Source of the DNA: an uncultured Neomegalonema sp.
Lineage (GTDB): Bacteria; Pseudomonadota; Alphaproteobacteria; Rhodobacterales; Rhodobacteraceae
Assembly: GCA_937948985.1 (NCBI GenBank)
Contig: CALFAK010000080.1
Location: forward strand, 1 to 39,670
Reading direction: 5' to 3'
DNA length: 39,670 nucleotides
Part shown: in pieces, positions 34,507-39,670 of the stretch
Numbering within the stretch: position 1 is the first letter of the stretch
Layout of the letters: each line of letters begins with the position of its first letter
Made by a program: the position numbers and the translations under genes
The notes under the pieces: generated by a model
What the model saw: the letters and a program-made list of their open reading frames with translations, nothing else
Told to the model about the DNA's origin: nothing
Databases searched by the model: none

Positions 34507-36570
34507 CTACTCCACCCGCACCCGCACCCGCGCCGCTTTTCCATTAGCATCAACAACAGAGATCAAGACAAAACCCGGCCCCTCCGGCGTCATCCAGACC
34601 TGCCGCGCACGGGGGTCGGCATCAATCTTCTCCCCGTCCACCAGCCACGCGAACGGCGCAACCCCGTCCCGCACCTTCAGCGGCAGCGCATCTCCACCAG
34701 CAACCACCAGTACAGCCCCGTCCGGCGGAAACGAGATCGCGGGCGCGTTTGCCGCCGCAACATTCCGTCCCGCACCCCGGAACCGCCGCAGCGGCGCAGG
34801 CAACTCAGCGGTTGTCAGTGTCAGCACTTGTGCCGGCGGCGGCGGCAACGGGTCGGGGGCCGCTTTCAACCGCGCAAATGCCTCAAACAACGCGGGCGCG
34901 GCGGTCCCCAGCCCCAATATCCCCGGCGAGGGCGCACCATCAGGCCGACCAAACCACAGTCCGATCACATGCCGCCCGTCAAACCCGACCGCCCAAGCGT
35001 CACGATGGCCGTAAGAAGTCCCCGTCTTAAACGCCAACGCCTCCTGCAACGCGTTCTCCGGCGCGGGTGCACTGGCCAAAATATCCGCCACCTGCCACGC
35101 CGCTTCGGGCGACAACAAAACATCCCTTCTCCCCGCGTGCGGGGTGAGGGTTAGAGAGGAGGGGCTGGCCGTCAGTTCAACCGCCTCGCCCCCACGCGCC
35201 AGCCCGGCATACAGCGTCACCAGATCATGCAAACTCAACCCCAACCCGCCCAGCGCAATCGCCAGCCCCGGCGCATCGCCCCCCGGCAAGCGCGCCTTAA
35301 CCCCCGCGCGCCGCATCCGCGAGACCAACCGCGCCGTACCTATCGCATCCAACACAGCCACCGCCGGAATATTCAACGACAGTTGCAGCGCCTTACGGAT
35401 CGTCACCGTGCCATGATATTGCCTGTCAAAATTCTGCGGCGCATAGCGCCCGAACCGCATGGGCCGATCATCAATCAGCGTTTCTGGATGCCCCGCCCCC
35501 TGCTCGAACGCCAGCCCGTAGATCAGCGGTTTCAGCGTTGATCCGGGCGAGCGGACGGCGCGGCTCATATCCACATACCCGCCCCGCGCGGTATCATGCA
35601 AATCCGCCGAGCCTACCTGCGCCAGTATCTCGCCCGTCTGATGGTCCGCCACAATAGCGGCCGCTGAAATCCGCGCCCCCAGCGACCGCGCACGCGCCTT
35701 CAACAACGCCTCCAACTTACCCTGCAACCCCGCATCCAGCGTCGTGCGAACCGCCCCCACACCGCGCAGCCGATCCGCCACATGCGGGGCAAGTTGCGCA
35801 AATGCCAGCCGCCGCTCCGGCACAGCCTCCGTCTTCGCCGCCGCCGCATCATTCGGGTCGAGCGCCCCCGCCAGAACCGCGCGATCCAACACCCGGTCCC
35901 GCGCCGCACGCGCCCGTGCGGGAAAACGGTCAGGCCGCCGTCCCTCAGGCGATTGCGGCAGCGCCACCAACAACGCCGCCTCCGCTTGGGTCAGGCGTCG
36001 CGGCTCCTTGCCGAAGTAACTCAGGCTCGCCGCACGCACGCCTTCGATATTCCCACCGAACGGCGCGAGCGCGAGATAAAGCCGCAAAATTTCAGATTTA
36101 TCGAGCGCACGCTCCAACGCCAGCGCCACCCGCATTTGCCGCAGCTTACCTTTAAACGACCGTGTCGGCGTCTCCTCCAACAGCCGCGCCACCTGCATCG
36201 TCAGCGTCGATCCGCCCGATACAATCCGCCCCGCCTTCACCGAAGACCAAACCGCCCGGGCCATCGCAAGGGCATCTACCCCGGCGTGGTCCCAAAACCG
36301 CTTGTCCTCATAGGCGAACAGCAGATCAAGATACCCCCGATCCACCGTATCCCCGCGCACAGGCAACCGCCACAGCCCGTTTTCCACCTGATACGCCCGC
36401 AACAAGACCCCGTTACGATCCAGCACCGTGGCCGAAGTCGCAGGCGAAAGGGACGGCAACTCCGTCCCCGCCACCCACCTGTCGGCGGCAAAAATCGAAA
36501 GGACGAACAGAATCGCACCTGCAATCAGGGTGCGCTTCACCCGCCTGTCCGCTAAAACGCTCATACTCAA
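34507..36570 (-). CDS. pbpC: Penicillin-binding protein 1C with a repeat-encoded insertion
   Basis: 687-residue bifunctional cell-wall enzyme. A membrane anchor (13-30) precedes the GT51 glycosyltransferase domain (catalytic Glu88 in AYEDKRFWDHAGVD; SGGSTLTMQVARLLE). The transpeptidase domain has SxxK (Ser344-Lys347 in SPGSTLKPL), SLN (398-400) and KTGTS (515). The Pro-rich linker is followed by a BiPBP C-terminal beta domain. Residues about 469-483 (SPSSLTLTPHAGRRD) are encoded by a REP-like palindrome inserted in frame between the SLN and KTG motifs. An alpha-2-macroglobulin gene, the usual partner, is not adjacent. Start at 36570, or two codons later. Confidence 0.94.
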   Translation of the reverse strand: MSMSVLADRRVKRTLIAGAILFVLSIFAADRWVAGTELPSLSPATSATVLDRNGVLLRAYQVENGLWRLPVRGDTVDRGYLDLLFAYEDKRFWDHAGVDALAMARAVWSSVKAGRIVSGGSTLTMQVARLLEETPTRSFKGKLRQMRVALALERALDKSEILRLYLALAPFGGNIEGVRAASLSYFGKEPRRLTQAEAALLVALPQSPEGRRPDRFPARARAARDRVLDRAVLAGALDPNDAAAAKTEAVPERRLAFAQLAPHVADRLRGVGAVRTTLDAGLQGKLEALLKARARSLGARISAAAIVADHQTGEILAQVGSADLHDTARGGYVDMSRAVRSPGSTLKPLIYGLAFEQGAGHPETLIDDRPMRFGRYAPQNFDRQYHGTVTIRKALQLSLNIPAVAVLDAIGTARLVSRMRRAGVKARLPGGDAPGLAIALGGLGLSLHDLVTLYAGLARGGEAVELTASPSSLTLTPHAGRRDVLLSPEAAWQVADILASAPAPENALQEALAFKTGTSYGHRDAWAVGFDGRHVIGLWFGRPDGAPSPGILGLGTAAPALFEAFARLKAAPDPLPPPPAQVLTLTTAELPAPLRRFRGAGRNVAAANAPAISFPPDGAVLVVAGGDALPLKVRDGVAPFAWLVDGEKIDADPRARQVWMTPEGPGFVLISVVDANGKAARVRVRVE
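35125..35164. repeat. REP-like palindromic repeat, copy 2, inside pbpC
   Basis: CCCCGC-GT-GCGGGG (35131-35144), preceded by CCTTCT and followed by TGAGGGTTAGAGAGGAGGGG. It shares the CTTCTCCC...GGGTGAGGGTT core of the repeat at 18044-18077. Its length keeps the pbpC frame. Confidence 0.6.
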
Positions 36571-36617
36571 TCTTGGAGCGACAAGAGCGGCTTTTCAATG
36601 GCCAAACACCAACGCAC

Positions 36618-37463
36618 TCAATGCGAAAACAGCACCGGGACCGTCATCGTCTTTAAAATCTCCCGCGTGACACCACCGAAAATATACTCCCGCGCCCGCG
36701 AGTGCCCGTACCCTCCCATCACCAGCAAATCCGCCCCGTGATCGGTAATCCGCGACAGCAGATCGCTCGCAACCGTGGTTTCAGGCGGCGTTGCGGAATC
36801 AGCAACAACGGTGATGTCATGCCGGGCCAGCGTCGTCGCCAGTTCGGCCCCTTGCAGCGCAGTCATATCCTTCGCGGCGGCTTTTGACTTAACAGCATAC
36901 AGCCGCACATCCTGCGCATTTAGCAGGAAAGGCATCGCGTCAAACACCGCCCGGCTGCTCTCGCGCGAACCATTCCAAGCCACAAACACATGCTTGCCGA
37001 AATCCGCGTGATCGCCCGCGTAAGGAACCATCAGAACGGGACGCCCCGTTTGCAAAATCACCCTGCCAACCGCTCCGAGACCTTGGCCCGAAGGGGTTCG
37101 CGAGTCCGGTTGCGGCAAAACCAGCAAGTCACAGCAGCGCGCGTGATCGATCACATCTTCATCAATATCGGGCACTTGCGACCAGATCGTCCGCCAATCA
37201 ACGGTTACGCCGTATTGCCCGTCGGTCAAATACGCAAACCGCGTTTGCAGCGTATCAGCTAATTCTTTCGCGCGTTTCCTGACTTTTTCTTGGACATCGA
37301 CTGGAAAATCAAAGCGATAGGCCGGATAGACTTCGGGGCTGGGTATCACATGCAGCCCGATGACATGACCACCGGACTCCGTGGCCACTTTCAGCGCCAC
37401 AGGCACAACCCGATCCAATTCCTCAACCGAATTGGCGTGAACAAGAATGGTTTTGAAACTCAT
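36618..37463 (-). CDS. Tandem-domain universal stress protein
   Basis: 281 residues made of two UspA folds. The first (about 1-150) begins FKTILVHANSVEELDRVV and has a degenerate nucleotide loop. The second (about 155-281) has the ATP-binding pattern GGYGHSRAREYIFGGVTRE of the G-2x-G-9x-G type. Cytoplasmic. Tandem Usps in Rhodobacterales are typically induced under low oxygen or stress. An FNR/FnrL-like dyad lies 50 bases before the ATG, which supports oxygen-dependent control. It is separated from pbpC by 47 bases on the same strand, so read-through is possible. Confidence 0.93.
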   Translation of the reverse strand: MSFKTILVHANSVEELDRVVPVALKVATESGGHVIGLHVIPSPEVYPAYRFDFPVDVQEKVRKRAKELADTLQTRFAYLTDGQYGVTVDWRTIWSQVPDIDEDVIDHARCCDLLVLPQPDSRTPSGQGLGAVGRVILQTGRPVLMVPYAGDHADFGKHVFVAWNGSRESSRAVFDAMPFLLNAQDVRLYAVKSKAAAKDMTALQGAELATTLARHDITVVADSATPPETTVASDLLSRITDHGADLLVMGGYGHSRAREYIFGGVTREILKTMTVPVLFSH

Positions 37464-37512
37464 GACAAATCCCCTTTCGGATTCATCATGGCCATACGGT
37501 CAGCGCTTCACA

Positions 37513-37526
37513 TTGACAGAGATCAA
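37513..37526. promoter_or_regulatory. FNR/FnrL-type box upstream of the universal stress protein gene
   Basis: TTGAC-AGAG-ATCAA matches the TTGAT-N4-ATCAA consensus at nine of ten positions. It lies 50 bases from the usp ATG, a distance compatible with activation, in the 80-bp gap between the usp gene and the downstream end of the GcvT fusion. Confidence 0.6.
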
Positions 37527-37543
37527 ATTACCCGAACAGCAAC

Positions 37544-39670
37544 TTACCCGTAATTCCCCTTCGCACGCTCTTTGGTCGGGTCAAAATGCGCAAAGCGGAC
37601 CACGGTCGCGGGCAAGCGTTTTTGATGCCCGTCCAACTGCCCCACTTCCAGAGCCGTGCCAATCTCCGCATGGGTCACGTCCACCCGTGCCAGCGCGATA
37701 ACCTTGCCCAAAATCGGTGACTTCATCGCCGAGGTAATCACCCCGACCTGTGCCTTGCCCAACCGCACACAATCACCATGTACGGGTACATTCCCGCCTT
37801 CAACATCCAACCCAACCAGCTTGTCACGCGGATGCGCTTTGCGACGCTCAATCGCGGCACGGCCAATGAAGTCATCCTCTTGCGTCTTCAACGGCACAGT
37901 AAATCCGATCCCCGCCTCAAACGGATCCGTCTGATCGGAAAAATCATACCCGCCAAAGATCAATCCGGCCTCAATCCGCACCATATTCAACGCGTCCAGC
38001 CCGAACGGGATCAACCCGTGCTCCTGCCCCGCGTCCCAAATCGCATCGAAAACCTCAACCGCATCGCGCGGATGGCAGAACACCTCATAGCCCAACTCGC
38101 CCGTATAGCCCGTGCGTGAGACGACAACAGCCGTCCCGTGCAACCCGCCAATCCGCGCGGGCGCGAAGCGGAACCATTCCAAATCGCTCATATCGGGCTG
38201 GTCGGGATTGGTCCAGAACACCGCCTCCATAATCTTACGGCTGTTCGGCCCTTGCACGGCGATATTGTGCAGCTGGTCGGTCGAGGACCGCACCCACGCT
38301 TGCAACCCGTGTTTTTCGGCTTGCTCACGCAACCACAAGCCGGAGGTATCGTTCCCCCCCACCCAACGGAACAGATCATCGCCCAGCCGGAACACCGTCC
38401 CGTCATCGATCATCCCGCCATGCTCGTAACACATCGCGGTGTAGACCACCCCGCCCACGGCCAGCTTTTTCATGTTCCGCGTGACGCACATTTGCAGCAG
38501 CTTTTCCGCGTCCGGCCCCGTCACCTCATATTTGCGCAGCGGCGACAGGTCCATGACCACCGCCTTCTCGCGACACGCCCAGTATTCGGCAATTGCCCCG
38601 TGACTGCGCATCTTATTCGCCAGCCAGTAGCCATTATACTCGATGAAATCGTCCGTATGGCGGGCAAAGCAGTCGTGGAACCCGGTCTTCTGCGTCTCGT
38701 TCATGTCACTCTCCACGCTGGCACGCCAGCCGATGGACCGTTTGAAAATTTCGTTCTCGCCGTAAACCCGCACCTGAATATCGGTCGGATCCCAGCCATT
38801 CGTCGCATCAATATCGCTGGGGCACGCCGTCGAGACGCAGGTGATATCGTCCAACGCTTGCAGCAGCAGATAGTCACCGGGCCGCGTCCAAGGGTCATCG
38901 CTCGAAATCTGATGATGATCGTCCAGCGCCGTGTTGAAAAAGAAGTTCAGCGCGGGCCAGCTTGAGCGCGGCTTCAACCCGAATTGCGCCGTCGTCGCGT
39001 TGATATTGTCGGTACAGTTCACATGCCCCGGATAGCCCGCATCCTCGTAAGATCGCGCGGTACAGGCGGCCCCGAAAGTATCGTGCCGCATCACCGTATC
39101 GCGCATCATCTCGACCAGCGGATCATGGTCCACAGTCCAGTATTTCGACAGAATTCCGGGCTGCGGATACAAGCTGCCATTCATACTGCGCGAGGTGGTC
39201 GGGTCAATCTCATGCTCGATCCCCGCATCCAGCTTCCGCTGCGAGAACGCCTGAAAATCCGAGCATTCGCGCCCCTGCACGTCGATAATTTGTATCCACT
39301 GGCCCTTTTTGACCTGATACGCATGGGCGCGCCCCGGGCCGATATTCACATCCATCAGCGTATCGGCCAGCGGATCCGGCGGGGCCAGCCGCTCCTTGCC
39401 AGTCTTGCGCTTCGCACGCTTGATATAAACGGTCAAACCGGTTGGCGTGTTTTGCTCATGCGGCGACATCGGCGCACCGGGCGCACAGACGATCAGCGCC
39501 CCGTCACAGCGCGCGGAAAACGTCTCCATATCCCCCGCCCGCGAGCCATCCCCGAAAACCCGCACCGCCTGAGCGCGGCCAATATCCAGCCCCTTATCGC
39601 TCAGCGCAGCCCGCATCTTTGTCGCCGTCCGCGCATCACCGTCCAGCAAGGCTTGCAATCCGGCGGGCGC
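37544..39670 (-). CDS. DUF1989-GcvT (aminomethyltransferase-like) fusion, 5' end missing
   Basis: At least 708 codons, open at the right edge, so the true start is outside; the TTG at 39658 is only the first possible start codon inside the window. After about 85 residues of unclear type there is a DUF1989 (urea-carboxylase-associated) domain, about 105-310: GQWIQIIDVQGRECSDFQAF, GYPGHVNCTDN. A GcvT-like folate-binding aminomethyltransferase region fills about 335-704: VMDLSPLRKYEVTGPDAEKL, SRTGYTGELGYEVF, FGLDALNMVRIEAGL. GcvT relatives pass one-carbon units to tetrahydrofolate during glycine, sarcosine, dimethylglycine or DMSP breakdown. The DUF1989 fusion suggests amine or urea-linked nitrogen catabolism, which is inference. 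No glycine-cleavage partners are visible. Confidence 0.88.
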   Translation of the reverse strand, partial: APAGLQALLDGDARTATKMRAALSDKGLDIGRAQAVRVFGDGSRAGDMETFSARCDGALIVCAPGAPMSPHEQNTPTGLTVYIKRAKRKTGKERLAPPDPLADTLMDVNIGPGRAHAYQVKKGQWIQIIDVQGRECSDFQAFSQRKLDAGIEHEIDPTTSRSMNGSLYPQPGILSKYWTVDHDPLVEMMRDTVMRHDTFGAACTARSYEDAGYPGHVNCTDNINATTAQFGLKPRSSWPALNFFFNTALDDHHQISSDDPWTRPGDYLLLQALDDITCVSTACPSDIDATNGWDPTDIQVRVYGENEIFKRSIGWRASVESDMNETQKTGFHDCFARHTDDFIEYNGYWLANKMRSHGAIAEYWACREKAVVMDLSPLRKYEVTGPDAEKLLQMCVTRNMKKLAVGGVVYTAMCYEHGGMIDDGTVFRLGDDLFRWVGGNDTSGLWLREQAEKHGLQAWVRSSTDQLHNIAVQGPNSRKIMEAVFWTNPDQPDMSDLEWFRFAPARIGGLHGTAVVVSRTGYTGELGYEVFCHPRDAVEVFDAIWDAGQEHGLIPFGLDALNMVRIEAGLIFGGYDFSDQTDPFEAGIGFTVPLKTQEDDFIGRAAIERRKAHPRDKLVGLDVEGGNVPVHGDCVRLGKAQVGVITSAMKSPILGKVIALARVDVTHAEIGTALEVGQLDGHQKRLPATVVRFAHFDPTKERAKGNYG

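Noticed and set aside
1-39670. CRISPR array, tRNA or rRNA
   Set aside because: No regularly spaced direct repeats, no cloverleaf-like segments and no conserved rRNA stretches were seen on reading; short structured RNAs could still be missed.

Overview
The window looks like a chromosomal segment of a Rhodobacterales (Roseobacter-type) alphaproteobacterium. Three things point there: GC-rich codon use, an aa3-oxidase assembly cluster (coxB-ctaB-small membrane protein-ctaG-coxC-surf1) running straight into thrC, an M16 peptidase and a RimJ-type acetyltransferase, and an FnrL-like box upstream of a tandem universal stress protein. The assignment is inferred from gene content and order. No rRNA, tRNA or CRISPR array was seen.

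Layout. Bases 1-340 hold the 3' end of an IS5-type transposase broken by a one-base insertion, followed by about 730 bp of poorly coding DNA with one uncertain reverse ORF. Then come a class II DAHP synthase (1075-2409) and a three-gene RND efflux locus (GbsR/MarR-type regulator, membrane fusion protein, atypical 1243-aa permease) headed by a 24-bp near-palindrome. A repeat-containing protein of unknown function (7943-8965) and an Atm1-like ABC exporter follow on the minus strand, then a plus-strand Ldh-family dehydrogenase. Next, on the minus strand, are an orphan histidine kinase with an ethylene-receptor-like membrane domain, an exported trypsin-like protease and ccmF-ccmH. The middle (17.4-25 kb) is metabolic: a LysE-type exporter, a DJ-1/PfpI protein, an M20D amidohydrolase, a cupin, a cytochrome P450, a CaiB/BaiF CoA-transferase, a uronate dehydrogenase and a secreted CAP-domain protein. 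Several small palindromic repeats lie between these genes.

From 32585 down to 25074 the minus strand is one tight operon-like block. It covers subunit II, heme O synthase, a 46-aa membrane protein, the CuB chaperone, subunit III, SURF1, threonine synthase, an M16 peptidase with a TTG start, and a GNAT acetyltransferase. coxA is not present. Beyond it on the minus strand lie gamma-glutamyltransferase, penicillin-binding protein 1C (carrying an in-frame REP-like insertion), a universal stress protein, and the 3' part of a large DUF1989-GcvT fusion that runs off the right edge.

How the genes fit together. ccmFH (heme attachment to c-type cytochromes), the oxidase block and the FnrL-linked stress protein are all respiratory functions. 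The strongest unexpected item is the kinase at 12110-13384. Its three-helix sensor keeps the Asp, Tyr, Cys and His positions of plant and cyanobacterial ethylene receptors with identical spacing, but lacks the receptor proline.
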